Source: Roseococcus sp. SDR (GTDB lineage: Bacteria; Pseudomonadota; Alphaproteobacteria; Acetobacterales; Acetobacteraceae). Taken from it: a stretch of DNA of 64,000 bases. Made by a program: the position numbers and the translations under genes. Under the pieces are notes generated by a model. It worked only from the letters and a program-made list of their open reading frames with translations. It made no database searches and had not been told where the DNA came from. This document shows, in pieces, positions 52,434-62,433 of this stretch. The stretch spans positions 1 through 64,000 of the forward strand of contig NZ_JAHRCU010000023.1 of NCBI RefSeq assembly GCF_019083995.1. Direction: 5' to 3'. The number at the start of each line of letters is the position of its first letter. Within the stretch, counting starts at the first letter, position 1.

Positions 52434-53363
52434 ATGCAGCATCCCATGGCCCTTGAGCCTGATCTCCTTCTCGATCGTCGTCGCCTGAAGCGGCAACTCG
52501 GCTTCTGGCGCGCCGCCCTCATCCTGGGCGCCGTGCTCGGCGGCGCCGCGCTGATGGCGGACAGCCTGCCCGAGAACCCGGCGCTGGGCGGCGAGCACAT
52601 CGCCCGGCTGCCGCTCAACGGCACCATCACCGACAATCGCGAACTCGTCCGGCTGGTCGAGCGTGCGGGCCGCGACTCGCAGGTGCGCGCCCTCCTGGTC
52701 TCGATCGACAGCCCCGGCGGTACCGTGGCCGGCGGCGAGGCCTTCCATACCGCGATCCGCGGCGTGCGCGCGGCGGGGAAGCCCGTCGTCGCCGTCATGG
52801 GCGCCACCGCGGCCTCTGCCGGCTACATGGTGGCTCTCCCGGCCGAGCGCATCTTCGCGCGCGAAGCGACGCTGACGGGCTCGATCGGCGTCATCCTGCA
52901 ATCCTTCGAGGTGTCGGAGTTGATGGACCGGCTGGGCCTGCGCGCCGAGGCGCTGACCTCAGGTCCGCTCAAGGACCAGCCCAGCCCCTTCCGTCCGCTC
53001 ACCGAGCAGGGCCGCGCCTCGCTCAATGCCGTCGTGCAGGACATGCAAAGCCAGTTCGTCGCCATGGTGGTCGCCGGCCGCAACATGCCGGAGGAGCGCG
53101 TGCGCGAGATTGCCGATGGTCGCGTCATGACCGGCCGCCAGGCCGTGGCGGCGGGCCTCGTGGACGCCATCGGCGGCGAGGCAGAGGCCCGGCGCTGGCT
53201 GGCCGAAACGCACAGCCTCCCCGCCGATCTCCGCCTGCGTGACCTCGACCCCCGCGGCGCGGCGGAGCGGGTGCTCTCGATGGCCTCGATGCGCTTCTGG
53301 GAAGGCGGGGTTGCCATGTTGCGGGCGCAAGGATGGTGGCCGGGGCATGTTCTTCCCCGGTGA
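52434..53363 (+). CDS. sppA: signal peptide peptidase SppA-like S49 protease
   Basis: 309 residues. One N-terminal membrane helix ([19 protein letters not shown]), then the S49 core: [20 protein letters not shown], the nucleophile region [34 protein letters not shown] and the Lys in [16 protein letters not shown]. Membrane-bound proteases of this kind clear signal peptides. ATG 52446 (MALEPDLL) is an alternative start. It is the first chromosomal gene right of the element and is followed by ihfB, a common alphaproteobacterial order. Confidence 0.92.
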   Translation: MQHPMALEPDLLLDRRRLKRQLGFWRAALILGAVLGGAALMADSLPENPALGGEHIARLPLNGTITDNRELVRLVERAGRDSQVRALLVSIDSPGGTVAGGEAFHTAIRGVRAAGKPVVAVMGATAASAGYMVALPAERIFAREATLTGSIGVILQSFEVSELMDRLGLRAEALTSGPLKDQPSPFRPLTEQGRASLNAVVQDMQSQFVAMVVAGRNMPEERVREIADGRVMTGRQAVAAGLVDAIGGEAEARRWLAETHSLPADLRLRDLDPRGAAERVLSMASMRFWEGGVAMLRAQGWWPGHVLPR

Positions 53364-53434
53364 GACGCCACTCAACCCTTGCAAAAGCGTGCAACTCGGC
53401 ATGCTATACGAGACGGTCAAGCCTTGAGGGAATC

Positions 53435-53737
53435 ATGACTAAGAGCGAATTGATCGCGCATCTCGCCATGCAGCACCCTCATCTGCGGCTGCCGGACGTG
53501 GAGGCCGTCGTCGGCACCATCTTCGAGGAAGTCAGCGCCGCCCTCGCCCGCGGGGATCGTGTGGAGCTGCGCGGCTTCGGGGCCTTCACCACCCGCCGGC
53601 GCGATCCCCGCCAGGGGCGCAACCCCCGCACGGGAGAGGCCGTGGCCGTGGCCGGCAAGGGCATGCCGCATTTCCGCCCCGGCAAGGAGCTGCGCGCCAG
53701 GGTCAATGGCGGCCAGGACCCTGGCGACGCGGGGTGA
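53435..53737 (+). CDS. ihfB: integration host factor subunit beta
   Basis: 100 residues. [70 protein letters not shown] is the HU/IHF fold with the DNA-intercalating arm at RNPRTGEAV. The order after sppA and before a LapA-type gene supports the beta subunit. IHF bends DNA and is also a usual host factor for integrases such as that of the neighbouring element. It overlaps the next gene by 4 bases. Confidence 0.93.
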   Translation: MTKSELIAHLAMQHPHLRLPDVEAVVGTIFEEVSAALARGDRVELRGFGAFTTRRRDPRQGRNPRTGEAVAVAGKGMPHFRPGKELRARVNGGQDPGDAG

Positions 53738-54021
53738 TCGCCTATCTGCTGCCGGCGCTGCTTGCGGCAGGGCTGGCCTTTTTCGCGCTGGCCAATCCGC
53801 AACCCGTCGCCGTCACCATCTGGCCCGAAGGCTGGGTGATGGAAGTTCCGCTCTGGCAAGCCATCCTGGCACCCTGCCTTGTCACATTCCTGGCCGGCGC
53901 GCTGACGGTCTGGTTCGCGCATCTTCCGGCGCGACGCAGTGCCGCGCAGCTGCGCCAGGCCGCCGCCCTGCTTGACGCCGAACTCGCCAGCCGCGATCCC
54001 AGGCCCGCCAAGCCGCGCTGA
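53734..54021 (+). CDS. LapA-domain (DUF1049) membrane protein
   Basis: 95 residues with two membrane helices ([28 protein letters not shown] and [24 protein letters not shown]) and a short cytosolic coiled helix, the usual form of LapA/YciS proteins that help lipopolysaccharide assembly control. It starts at GTG inside the end of ihfB (GTGA), so it is translationally coupled. Confidence 0.85.
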   Translation: MIAYLLPALLAAGLAFFALANPQPVAVTIWPEGWVMEVPLWQAILAPCLVTFLAGALTVWFAHLPARRSAAQLRQAAALLDAELASRDPRPAKPR

Positions 54022-54037
54022 GGAATGTTCCCGAGTC

Positions 54038-54751
54038 ATGCTGCATCGCCCGACAGGCCCGAAGGGCCGGCTTATCGTCGCCCTCGATACCCCGAAGCTG
54101 GAGACGGCCGAGGCGCTGGCAGGCCAGGTCGCGCCCTCCGCCGGGCTTGTGAAGCTGGGCCTTGAGCTGTTCTGCGCGGCCGGGCCACCCGCGCTGGCGC
54201 GTCTCGCCAGCCATGCGCCGGTCTTCCTCGACCTCAAGCTGCACGACATCCCGAACACGGTCGCGGGCGCCGTGGGTTCACTGGCCCCGCTGGGCGCCTC
54301 CATGCTCACGCTGCATGCGGGGGGTGGGCCAGCCATGATCAGCGCCGCGCGCAAGGCAGCCGAGGGCGCGGGGGCCGCGCGCCCCATTCTGCTGGCTGTG
54401 ACCGTGCTGACCAGCATGGACTCCGAGCAGCTCGGCGCGGTCGGCGTGGCCGGCGGCCCGGCACAGCAGGTGCTGCGCCTCGCCCGCATGGCGATGGAAT
54501 CGGGCGCCGATGGCCTGGTGTGCTCGCCTCGGGAGGTCTCGCTGATCCGAGACGCGCTGGGCGAGGCGCCGATGCTGGTTGTCCCGGGTATCCGCCCCGC
54601 GGGCAGCGCCGCGGGCGACCAGATGCGGATCGCGACGCCGGAGGACGCGGTGGCCGCCGGTGCCGACTGGATCGTCGTAGGCCGCCCGATCACCGGGGCC
54701 GCCGACCCTGGTGCCGCCGCCGCCGCCATCACGGCGGGCCTGACCCGGTGA
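54038..54751 (+). CDS. pyrF: orotidine 5'-phosphate decarboxylase
   Basis: 237 residues. LIVALDTPKLETAEALA (phosphate and substrate strand), KLGLELFCAAG, FLDLKLHDIPNTVAGAV (the catalytic DxKxxDI core), VVPGIRPAG and GADWIVVGRPIT are all present. It makes UMP in pyrimidine synthesis. It is the fourth gene of the sppA-ihfB-lapA-pyrF-trpF run. Its stop overlaps trpF by 4 bases. Confidence 0.95.
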   Translation: MLHRPTGPKGRLIVALDTPKLETAEALAGQVAPSAGLVKLGLELFCAAGPPALARLASHAPVFLDLKLHDIPNTVAGAVGSLAPLGASMLTLHAGGGPAMISAARKAAEGAGAARPILLAVTVLTSMDSEQLGAVGVAGGPAQQVLRLARMAMESGADGLVCSPREVSLIRDALGEAPMLVVPGIRPAGSAAGDQMRIATPEDAVAAGADWIVVGRPITGAADPGAAAAAITAGLTR

Positions 54752-55410
54752 GCATCGAGGTCAAGATCTGCGGGGTGAACACGCCCGAGGCATTGGCATG
54801 GGCGGCCAATGCGGGCGCGGATTTCGTGGGTTTTGTCTTTTTTCCCGCTTCGCCGCGCGCGGTGACGCCGGAACAGGCCGGTGGCATTTCGGCCAGCCTG
54901 GAAGGGGGGCCGCGCCGCGTCGGCCTCTTCGTGGACCCCGAGGATGCGCTGCTGGAGTCGGCCCTGGGCGCGGCTGCGCTCGACGTGATCCAGCTGCATG
55001 GCGAGGAGACGCCGGCGCGCGTCGCCGCGATCCGCGCGCGTTTCGGGGTGCCGGTGATGAAGGCCATCGGCATCGCGACCGAGGCCGATCTCGCACAGAT
55101 CGCGGAATATGCGCCCGTCGCGGACCGGCTGCTGCTGGACGCCAAGCCGCCGCCCGATGCCGTGCTGCCCGGCGGCAATGCCGCGCCCTTCGAGTGGCGC
55201 CTGGCGCGGTTAGCCTCCATCCCGCGCCCCTGGCTGCTCGCCGGCGGCCTCACGCCCGGCAACGTCGCCGAAGCGATCGCGGCGAGCGGCGCGCCGGGGG
55301 TGGATGTCTCCTCCGGAGTCGAACGAGCGCGCGGGGTCAAGGATGCGGGCCTGATCCGGGATTTCATCGCCGCCGCCAGGGGTTGGGAAAAGCCCGCGCC
55401 TTCTATATGA
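54748..55410 (+). CDS. trpF: phosphoribosylanthranilate isomerase
   Basis: 220 residues starting at [42 protein letters not shown] holds the catalytic Cys and opening TIM-barrel signature, followed by [25 protein letters not shown] and the phosphate loop [14 protein letters not shown] plus GVDVSSGVE. It turns phosphoribosylanthranilate into CdRP in tryptophan synthesis. It overlaps pyrF and is followed by trpB and trpA. Confidence 0.95.
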   Translation: MSIEVKICGVNTPEALAWAANAGADFVGFVFFPASPRAVTPEQAGGISASLEGGPRRVGLFVDPEDALLESALGAAALDVIQLHGEETPARVAAIRARFGVPVMKAIGIATEADLAQIAEYAPVADRLLLDAKPPPDAVLPGGNAAPFEWRLARLASIPRPWLLAGGLTPGNVAEAIAASGAPGVDVSSGVERARGVKDAGLIRDFIAAARGWEKPAPSI

Positions 55411-55435
55411 CCAAGGCCACACGCCAGACTTCGGG

Positions 55436-56689
55436 ATGTCTCCGTTGAACCAGCTCCTCAAGCCCAACACCTACAAGAGCGGCCCGGACGCCGCCGGCCG
55501 CTTTGGCGGCTTCGGTGGCCGCTATGTCGCCGAGACGCTGATGCCTCTCATCCTCGAGGTCGAGGCCGCCTATGCCAAGGCCAAGGCCGATCCGACCTTC
55601 GACGAAGAGTGGCGCCGCCTCCTGAAGGATTACGTGGGCCGCCCGAGCCCGCTCTGGTTCGCCGAGCGCGTGACGGAGCATGGCCGCGCCAAGGCGGAGC
55701 CGGGGAAGGGTGCCAAGGTCTATTTCAAGCGCGATGAGCTGAACCACACCGGCGCGCACAAGATCAACGCCGTGCTGGGCCAGATCCTGCTCGCCAAGCG
55801 CATGGGCAAGAAGCGCATCATCGCGGAGACCGGCGCCGGCCAGCACGGCGTGGCGACGGCCACCGCCTGCGCGCTGTTCAACCTGCCCTGCACCGTCTTC
55901 ATGGGTGCCACCGACGTCGAGCGGCAGCAGCCCAATGTCTTCCGCATGAAGCTCCTGGGTGCCGAGGTCGTCGCCGTCACCTCGGGTGCGGCCACGCTGA
56001 AGGACGCGATGAACGAGGCGCTGCGCCACTGGGTCGCGAATGTCGAGGACACCTATTACTGCATCGGCACGGTGGCGGGCCCGCACCCCTATCCGATGAT
56101 GGTGCGCGACTTCCAGTCCATCATCGGCGCCGAGACCCGCACGCAGATGCAGGAGGCCGAGGGCCGCCTGCCGGACCTGCTCGTGGCGGCGATCGGCGGC
56201 GGTTCCAACGCCATGGGCCTCTTCTACCCCTTCCTGGACGACCCCTCCGTGCAGATGCATGGCGTGGAGGCCGGCGGCCACGGCATCGAGACGGTGACGG
56301 GCCATGCGGCGAGCCTGACCGGCGGCCGCCCCGGCGTGCTGCACGGCAACCGCACCTACCTGCTGCAGGATGAGTTCGGCCAGATCCTGGAGGGGCATTC
56401 GATCAGCGCCGGCCTCGACTATCCCGGCGTCGGTCCCGAGCATGCCTGGCTGCATGAGCTCGGCCGCGTGCAATACGTGAACGCGACGGACAAGGAGGCG
56501 CTGGAGGCCTTCCAGCTCTGCTCGCGCCTCGAGGGCATCATCCCGGCGCTGGAGCCCGCGCATGCGCTGGCGCATGTGCTGAAGGTGGCGCCGACCCTGC
56601 CGGCCGAGACGCTGATCGTGATGAACATGTGCGGCCGCGGCGACAAGGACATCTTCACCGTCGCCGGCCATCTGGGAGTGAAGCTGTGA
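55436..56689 (+). CDS. trpB: tryptophan synthase beta chain
   Basis: 417 residues. The PLP Lys lies in [14 protein letters not shown], with [16 protein letters not shown], the phosphate-binding loop [23 protein letters not shown] and the ending [17 protein letters not shown]. It condenses indole and serine to tryptophan as an alpha2beta2 complex with TrpA. The stop codon is shared with the trpA start (TGTGA). Confidence 0.96.
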   Translation: MSPLNQLLKPNTYKSGPDAAGRFGGFGGRYVAETLMPLILEVEAAYAKAKADPTFDEEWRRLLKDYVGRPSPLWFAERVTEHGRAKAEPGKGAKVYFKRDELNHTGAHKINAVLGQILLAKRMGKKRIIAETGAGQHGVATATACALFNLPCTVFMGATDVERQQPNVFRMKLLGAEVVAVTSGAATLKDAMNEALRHWVANVEDTYYCIGTVAGPHPYPMMVRDFQSIIGAETRTQMQEAEGRLPDLLVAAIGGGSNAMGLFYPFLDDPSVQMHGVEAGGHGIETVTGHAASLTGGRPGVLHGNRTYLLQDEFGQILEGHSISAGLDYPGVGPEHAWLHELGRVQYVNATDKEALEAFQLCSRLEGIIPALEPAHALAHVLKVAPTLPAETLIVMNMCGRGDKDIFTVAGHLGVKL

Positions 56690-57558
56690 ACGCGTCTGAT
56701 CGTGGAGCGGCGGAGCCGCGGAGCGTGAATCAGCCGCGCAGCCAAGGCCGCATTGCCGCACGCTTTGCCGCGCTGAAGGCCGAGGGCCGCGGCGCGCTGA
56801 TCCCCTTCCTCGAGGCCTATGACCCCGACCCCGCCACCAGCATGGCCATCCTGCGCGGCATGCCGGGCGCGGGCGCGGATCTGATCGAGATCGGCGTTCC
56901 CTTCACCGACCCGATGGCCGATGGCCCGATCATCCAGCTCGCCGGCCAGCGCGGGCTGAAGGCGGGGGCCACGCTCGCCGGCACGCTCGCCATGGTGCGC
57001 GATTTCCGCGCCGAGGATGACGCCACACCCGTGATCCTCATGGGCTATCTGAACCCCATCCTCTCCTACGGTGCGGAGCGCTTCATCACCGATGCGGCGG
57101 CGAGCGGCGTGGACGGGTTGATCGTGGTGGACATGCCGCCCGAGGAGGCCGAGGTGCTGGCCCCCGGCGCCATGGCCGCGGGCCTCGACATCATCCGCCT
57201 CGTGGCGCCGACGACGGATGAGGCGCGGCTCCCGCTCGTGCTGAACGCCTCCTCCGGCTTCGTCTATTACGTGGCGATCACCGGCATCACCGGCACCCGC
57301 AGCGCGGACCCCGAGGCGCTGCGCGCCGCCATTCCCCGCATCCGCGCGCATACCGATCTGCCGATCGCGATTGGCTTCGGCGTGCGCACGCCGGAGCAGG
57401 CGGGCTTCGCCGCCAAGGTGGCCGATGGCGCGGTGGTGGCGAGCGCCCTGATCGACACGCTCGCCAAGTCGCTGGACGAGCAGGGCCGCGCCAAGCCGGA
57501 CAGCGTCCGCAAGGTGCTGGACCAGGTGCGCGAGCTCGCGGCCGCGGTGCGCGGCTGA
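56686..57558 (+). CDS. trpA: tryptophan synthase alpha chain
   Basis: 290 residues from GTG 56686. The alpha-chain marks are [46 protein letters not shown] (with catalytic Glu), VDMPPEE (catalytic Asp), [14 protein letters not shown] and [15 protein letters not shown] lies 7 bases before this start, and coupling with trpB favours it. About 13 extra N-terminal residues are then read from a 38-bp repeat element (56696-56733). A GTG at 56725 would give a more usual N-terminus but has a badly spaced ribosome site. Confidence 0.94.
   Translation: MNASDRGAAEPRSVNQPRSQGRIAARFAALKAEGRGALIPFLEAYDPDPATSMAILRGMPGAGADLIEIGVPFTDPMADGPIIQLAGQRGLKAGATLAGTLAMVRDFRAEDDATPVILMGYLNPILSYGAERFITDAAASGVDGLIVVDMPPEEAEVLAPGAMAAGLDIIRLVAPTTDEARLPLVLNASSGFVYYVAITGITGTRSADPEALRAAIPRIRAHTDLPIAIGFGVRTPEQAGFAAKVADGAVVASALIDTLAKSLDEQGRAKPDSVRKVLDQVRELAAAVRG
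56696..56733. repeat. dispersed 38-bp cruciform repeat, family B, copy 2
   Basis: Same length and same outer bases (CTGATCGT, GCGTGAATCAG) as 16258-16295, with a different inner stem (GCGGC-GGA-GCCGC). Here it is within the 5' end of the trpA reading frame. Confidence 0.65.
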
Positions 57559-57595
57559 GCATGGCCCGGCCCCCCCGTCTCGCCGGGGGGCTGGC

Positions 57596-58366
57596 TTGGA
57601 TCTGAGCCTCTGGACCCTCGTGGCGCTGCTGCTGGCGGGCGCCGGGGTGGGCCTCGCGGGCGGCCTGCTCGGCATCGGCGGCGGCGTGATCGCGGTGCCG
57701 GCGCTGCTGGAAATTCTCTCGCATCTGCCGGTGGAGCAGCGCCTGCCGCTGGCCATCGGCACGGCGCAGGCGGTGATCCTGCTCTCCGCCGTGACCGCGG
57801 TGCGCGCGCATGCGGCGGCGGGCAGCGTGGAACCTGGGCTGCTGCGTGCCTGGCTGCCGGCCATGGTGCTGGGCGCGGTGCTGGGGCTTGTGTTGGCGCC
57901 CTTTGCCCCGGCGGCGCTGTCGCTGATCGTCTTTGCCGTCATCGCCGCCGCGCTCGCCACCACACTGGTGCTGGAGCTGGGCGCGCAGGCGGCCGGGGCC
58001 TTGCCGCGTGCGCCCTGGGGCTGGGTGCCGCCGGGGCTGATCGGCCTTGCCTCCGCAGCGCTCGGCGTGGGCGCGGGGACGTTGAGCGGGCCGGTCTTCG
58101 GTCTGTTCGGCGTGGGGCTGCATCGCGCGGTGGGGGCGGGGGCGGTGTTCAACCTGGCCATCGCCGCCCCGGCCACGCTGGTGGCGCTGGCGGGCGGGCA
58201 GGTCAGCCTGCCGGGCCTGATCTTGCTGGCGGCCCCGGCCATGCTGGTCGCGCCCGCCGCGGCGCGGCTGAGCCGCCGCCTGCCGCAGCGCGCGCTGCGC
58301 TGGGGCTTCGCGCTTTGCCTCTACGGCATCGCGGCGCGGGTGGCGTGGCGGGCCTTAGGCGGCTGA
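57596..58366 (+). CDS. TauE/SafE (TSUP) family permease
   Basis: 256 residues with about eight membrane helices. The family signature GLAGGLLGIGGGVIAVPALLEI is at about 20-40 and its repeat-like partner GLASAALGVGAGTLSGPVFGLFGVGLHRAVGAGAVFN in the second half. Family members export or import sulfite, sulfoacetate or other small anions. The substrate is unknown here. It starts at TTG 37 bases after trpA. Convergent with serB beyond a large inverted repeat. Confidence 0.85.
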   Translation: MDLSLWTLVALLLAGAGVGLAGGLLGIGGGVIAVPALLEILSHLPVEQRLPLAIGTAQAVILLSAVTAVRAHAAAGSVEPGLLRAWLPAMVLGAVLGLVLAPFAPAALSLIVFAVIAAALATTLVLELGAQAAGALPRAPWGWVPPGLIGLASAALGVGAGTLSGPVFGLFGVGLHRAVGAGAVFNLAIAAPATLVALAGGQVSLPGLILLAAPAMLVAPAAARLSRRLPQRALRWGFALCLYGIAARVAWRALGG

Positions 58367-58390
58367 GTGATGCCCGGCGTACGGGACCAG

Positions 58391-58535
58391 AAAAAGCCTC
58401 CGGCGGCCGGGGCCTCAGGCCCCGGACCCCATTTCTTTGGGCCGGTGCCGCACTTGCCGAGCTTGGCGAGCGCCCACTCCTGGGGTCCGGGGCCTCTCGG
58501 CCCCGGCCGCCGGAGGCCCCTTCTCCTTTTTGTAA
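58391..58535. terminator. large GC-rich inverted repeat, probable two-way terminator
   Basis: Arms 58396-58431 and 58481-58517 are near-complete inverted copies (both contain CCTCCGGC or its complement, and GGCCCCGG), with about 50 bases between. Each arm is itself palindromic around GGGGCC. AAAAA precedes the left arm and a T-rich tail (CTTCTCCTTTTTG) follows the right arm, so transcripts from both convergent genes (the TauE-type gene and serB) could end here. Confidence 0.6.
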
Positions 58536-58553
58536 CTGCGAAAGGCCCGGGAC

Positions 58554-59447
58554 TCACCCGCCCACGAACACGCTCGCCTTGTAGCCCTGCGCGAAGAGCA
58601 GCCCCCGCAGATCGCCATGCTGGATGCGGTGCCGCGCCGCCGCCGCCACGCTGGGCTTGGCGCGATAGGCCACGCCGAGCCCCGCGGCCTGGATCATCGC
58701 GAGATCATTCGCGCCATCGCCCACCGTCGCCGCCTCGGTGAGCGCGAGGCCACGCGCGGCGGCCAGGCGCTTCAGCGCGGCCAGCTTGGCGTCCCGGTCC
58801 AGGATGGGCTGGCCGACCTGGCCGGTGAGCTTGCCGTCTTCGAGCAAGAGCGTATTGGCGTGGTGCTCATGGAACCCCACCAGCTCCGCCACGCGGCCCG
58901 TGAAGAAGGTGAAGCCGCCCGAGACCAGCGCGGTATGCGCGCCATGCGCGCGCATCGTCGCCACCAGCTCCCGCGCGCCGGGCATGAGCTCCGTGGCCTT
59001 CCAGGTCTCTTCCAGCGCCGAGGCGTCGAGGCCCTTCAGCATGCCCACGCGCTCGGTGAGCGCCTGCCTGAAGTCCAGCTCGCCATTCATCGAGCGCGCG
59101 GTGATCTCCGCGATCTTCTCCTTCAGGCCGGCGAAGGCGGCGATCTCGTCCAGCGTCTCGGTGGTGACGATGGTGCTGTCCATATCGGCCAGCAGCAGCT
59201 TCTTGCGGCGCCCGGCGATGGGCTGCGCGATGAGGTCGAGCGGCGCCTCGCCCAGCGCGCCGCGCACGGCGGCGATGGCCTGCTCGGCGGCCAGCGCGGT
59301 GAAGGGGAGGTCGGCGGCTTCGGCCTCGGCCAGCCATTCGGCGGCCTCGCAATCGGCGCCGAGCGCGGTGAGCGCCGCGCGGGCGGCGTTGAGATGGGCG
59401 GGCGCGAGCGCGCCGGGCGGGGCGATCAGGGTCAGGACATGCGGCAT
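58554..59447 (-). CDS. serB: phosphoserine phosphatase
   Basis: 297 residues. A short ACT-like N-terminal region (about 1-80) precedes the HAD domain: LLADMDSTIVTTETLDEIA (motif I, DxD), ALVSGGFTFFTGRVAE (motif II Ser), the later DRDAKLAALKRLAAARG (Lys) and VGDGANDLAMI (motif III). It makes L-serine from phosphoserine. It is divergent from miaA, 29 bases apart, an arrangement common in alphaproteobacteria. Confidence 0.94.
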   Translation of the reverse strand: MPHVLTLIAPPGALAPAHLNAARAALTALGADCEAAEWLAEAEAADLPFTALAAEQAIAAVRGALGEAPLDLIAQPIAGRRKKLLLADMDSTIVTTETLDEIAAFAGLKEKIAEITARSMNGELDFRQALTERVGMLKGLDASALEETWKATELMPGARELVATMRAHGAHTALVSGGFTFFTGRVAELVGFHEHHANTLLLEDGKLTGQVGQPILDRDAKLAALKRLAAARGLALTEAATVGDGANDLAMIQAAGLGVAYRAKPSVAAAARHRIQHGDLRGLLFAQGYKASVFVGG

Positions 59448-59476
59448 GGCGGCCGGACCATGCCGGGGGCGCGCGC

Positions 59477-60436
59477 ATGACGCAACCGGACCCCGCGCCG
59501 CTCCTAAAGGCGCTGATCATCGCGGGGCCGACCGCCTCCGGAAAATCCGCCCTCGCGCTGCATCTGGCTGAACGCTTCGGCGGCACGGTCATCAATGCCG
59601 ACGCGATGCAATGCTATCGCGAACTGCGCATCGTCACCGCGCGGCCCTCGCCGGAGGATGAGGCGCGCGCGCCGCATGCGCTCTATGGCGTTCTGCCAGC
59701 CTCCGAGACCGGCTCGGTTGCCTGGTGGCGCCGCGAGGCGCTGGCGGCGATGGGGGCCGCCCGCCTGCCCATCCTCTGCGGCGGGACGGGCATGTATCTG
59801 CGCGCCCTGACCCAGGGCCTCTCCATCCTGCCCGACATCCCCGAGCCGGCGCGCGAGGCAGCCCGCGCGCGCCTCGCCGAACTCGGCCCCGAGCGGCTGC
59901 ACGCCACGCTGCACCCCGAGGATGCCGCGAAGCTCCGCCCCTCCGACAGCCAGCGCCTGGCGCGCGCGCTGGAGGTGTTTCTCGCCACAGGAAAAAGCCT
60001 GGCCGCCTGGCAGCGCGAAGCGCCGCGCCTGCCGCCCGCGCCCTACGATTTCCGTGCCATCCTGCTGACGCCCCCGCGCGAGCAGCTGCACCCCGCCATC
60101 ATCACGCGCTGGGGCCAGATGCGGGAGCAGGGGGCGTTGCAGGAGGTCGGCGCGCTGGTGGACCAGGGGCTGGATGCCAGCCTGCCCGCCATGCGGGCCC
60201 ATGGCGTGCCCGAACTCGCCGCCGAATGGCGCGGCGAGATCAGCCGCGAGGAAGCGGACCGCCGCGCCATCGCCGGCACCTGGACCTATACAAGGCGGCA
60301 AGCGACCTGGTTTCGGCACCAGGCGCTGGTCGCCCCCTCGGCAACGCATAGGATCAATGCGCGAATCGCGGGTCTGGCGCAACTTTCAGAAAGAAATCAA
60401 CCCGAAATCTTCGCGTTTCTTCAATCGGGCGGTTGA
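59477..60436 (+). CDS. miaA: tRNA dimethylallyltransferase
   Basis: 319 residues. The P-loop IAGPTASGKSALALHLAERFGGTVINADAMQCYRELRIVTARPS (with the Asp that acts on A37) and PILCGGTGMYLRALTQGL are MiaA signatures, and DSQRLARALEVFLATGKSLAAWQ with the C-terminal WTYTRRQATWFR complete it. It puts the isopentenyl group on A37 of tRNAs that read U-starting codons. It lies upstream of ilvB in the same direction, but a 51-base gap separates them. Confidence 0.95.
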   Translation: MTQPDPAPLLKALIIAGPTASGKSALALHLAERFGGTVINADAMQCYRELRIVTARPSPEDEARAPHALYGVLPASETGSVAWWRREALAAMGAARLPILCGGTGMYLRALTQGLSILPDIPEPAREAARARLAELGPERLHATLHPEDAAKLRPSDSQRLARALEVFLATGKSLAAWQREAPRLPPAPYDFRAILLTPPREQLHPAIITRWGQMREQGALQEVGALVDQGLDASLPAMRAHGVPELAAEWRGEISREEADRRAIAGTWTYTRRQATWFRHQALVAPSATHRINARIAGLAQLSERNQPEIFAFLQSGG

Positions 60437-60487
60437 CGCGCTGCACCATGCCCCCTAAGCCTCGGCCCACAGAACACGAGGTCCACC

Positions 60488-62287
60488 ATGTCCATCACCG
60501 CAGCCCCTGCCGCCGACACCGCCCTGCAAAGCGGCGCCGAGGTCGTCCTCCGCGCGCTGAAGGACCAGGGCGTGGATGTCATCTTCGGCTATCCCGGCGG
60601 CGCCGTCCTGCCGATCTATGACGCGCTGTTCCAGCAGAATTCCATCCGCCACATCCTCGTCCGGCACGAGCAGGCGGCGGTGCACGCGGCCGAGGGCTAT
60701 GCCCGCTCCACCGGCAAGGTGGGCGTGGTGCTGGTCACCTCCGGCCCCGGCGCGACCAATGCGGTGACCGGCCTGGTGGACGCGCTGATGGACAGCATCC
60801 CGGTGGTCTGCCTCACCGGCCAGGTGCCGACGCACCTGATCGGCAATGACGCCTTCCAGGAGGCGGACACGACCGGCATCACCCGCCCCGCCACCAAGCA
60901 CAATTATCTGGTGAAGCGCAGCGAGGACCTCGCGCGGGTCATGCACGACGCCTTCTATGTGGCCAAGTCCGGCCGCCCTGGCCCGGTCGTGATCGATCTG
61001 CCCAAGGACATCCTGATCAAGCCCGCCCCCTATAGCGAGGCGCCGGCGCCGAACGCGCCGCATCGCAGCTATCGCCCGGTGACGCAGCCCGATGCGGCGC
61101 GCATCCAGGAGGCGGTGCGCCTGCTCAAGCAGAGCCAGCGCCCGGTGATCTATGCCGGCGGCGGCGTGATCAATTCCGGCCCCGAGGCCTCGCGCCTGCT
61201 GCGCGAATTCGTGCACCTGACGGGCATGCCCTGCACCAACACGCTGATGGGCCTCGGCGCCTTCCCGGCGACGGACCCGCAATTCATCGGCATGCTGGGC
61301 ATGCACGGCACCTACGAAGCGAACCTCACGATGCATGGCTGCGACGTGATGTTCAACATCGGCGCCCGCTTCGATGACCGCATCACCGGCCGCCTCGATG
61401 CCTTCAGCCCCGGCTCGAAGAAGATCCACGCCGACATTGATCCCTCCTCCATCAACAAGAATGTGAAGGTCGAGGTGCCGATCGTGGGCGATGCGGCCGC
61501 CGTCCTCGCCGCCATGATCGAATGCTGGAAGAGCGACCCGACGCCGGTGGCGAAGGAGGCGCAGCTCGGCTGGTGGCGCCAGATCGATGAGTGGCGCAAG
61601 CGCGACTGCCTCGCCTATGTCCAGCAGGGGCCGATCATCAAGCCGCAGCACGCGGTGAAGCGCCTCTACGAGATCACGAAGGAGCTCGGCCGCGAGACCT
61701 TCATCTCCACCGAGGTGGGCCAGCACCAGATGTGGGCCGCGCAGTATTTCGGTTTCGACAAGCCGAACCGCTGGATGACCTCGGGCGGGCTTGGCACCAT
61801 GGGCTATGGCCTGCCGGCCGCGATGGGCGTGCAGATCGCGCATCCGGATGCGCTCTGCATCGACATCGCGGGCGAGGCCTCGATCCTGATGAACATCCAG
61901 GAGATGGGGACGCTCGCGCAGTATCGCCTGCCGGTGAAGGTCTTCATCCTGAACAACGAATATATGGGCATGGTGCGCCAGTGGCAGGAACTGCTGCATG
62001 GCGGCCGCTACTCGGAATCCTACAGCGACGCGCTGCCCGATTTCGTGAAGCTGGCCGAGGCCTTCCATGCGCGCGGCCTGCGCGCCGAGACCTCGGACCA
62101 GCTGGATGACGTGATCCGCGAGATGATCGCCCATCCCGGCCCGGTCATCGCCGATATCTGCGTCGCCAAGGATGAGAACTGCTTCCCGATGATCCCCTCG
62201 GGGGCCGCGCATAACGACATGATCATGGGCCCGGGCCAGGAGAAGAACGCGGCCGCGGTGACGGATGCCGGGAAGGTGCTGGTTTAG
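60488..62287 (+). CDS. ilvB: acetolactate synthase large subunit
   Basis: 599 residues. The opening VIFGYPGGAVLPIYDAL, the catalytic Glu in HEQAAVHAAEGYARSTGKVG, SGPGATNAVTGLVDALMDSIPVV, the FAD-region GRFDDRITG-type segment (GARFDDRITG) and the thiamine-diphosphate motif GEASILMNIQEMGTLAQYRLPVKVFILNN are all there. It makes acetolactate or acetohydroxybutyrate at the first shared step of branched-chain amino acid synthesis. ilvN follows after 146 bases that hold a repeat. I see no leader-peptide gene rich in Leu/Val/Ile. Confidence 0.95.
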   Translation: MSITAAPAADTALQSGAEVVLRALKDQGVDVIFGYPGGAVLPIYDALFQQNSIRHILVRHEQAAVHAAEGYARSTGKVGVVLVTSGPGATNAVTGLVDALMDSIPVVCLTGQVPTHLIGNDAFQEADTTGITRPATKHNYLVKRSEDLARVMHDAFYVAKSGRPGPVVIDLPKDILIKPAPYSEAPAPNAPHRSYRPVTQPDAARIQEAVRLLKQSQRPVIYAGGGVINSGPEASRLLREFVHLTGMPCTNTLMGLGAFPATDPQFIGMLGMHGTYEANLTMHGCDVMFNIGARFDDRITGRLDAFSPGSKKIHADIDPSSINKNVKVEVPIVGDAAAVLAAMIECWKSDPTPVAKEAQLGWWRQIDEWRKRDCLAYVQQGPIIKPQHAVKRLYEITKELGRETFISTEVGQHQMWAAQYFGFDKPNRWMTSGGLGTMGYGLPAAMGVQIAHPDALCIDIAGEASILMNIQEMGTLAQYRLPVKVFILNNEYMGMVRQWQELLHGGRYSESYSDALPDFVKLAEAFHARGLRAETSDQLDDVIREMIAHPGPVIADICVAKDENCFPMIPSGAAHNDMIMGPGQEKNAAAVTDAGKVLV

Positions 62288-62334
62288 TTTCTGCCCTCAA
62301 GCGCCGGGCGCGCGCTCCGCGCGCTTGGCTTCGC
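62288..62334. repeat. dispersed structured repeat, family A, copy 2
   Basis: Counterpart of 12511-12557. The stem is GCGCGC (62310-62315) with GCGCGC (62319-62324) around TCC. It separates ilvB from ilvN, which are otherwise one operon, and may affect the ratio of the two subunits by message stability. Confidence 0.65.
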
Positions 62335-62433
62335 GCCGCGGCGGTTGCGCGGGTTTTGATCTCAGTCTGGGCGCGGCGGCCGGTTCCCGGCCGCATCCTC
62401 TGAACGAGGCGCCCCTCTTTGGTGGATGGTTCG

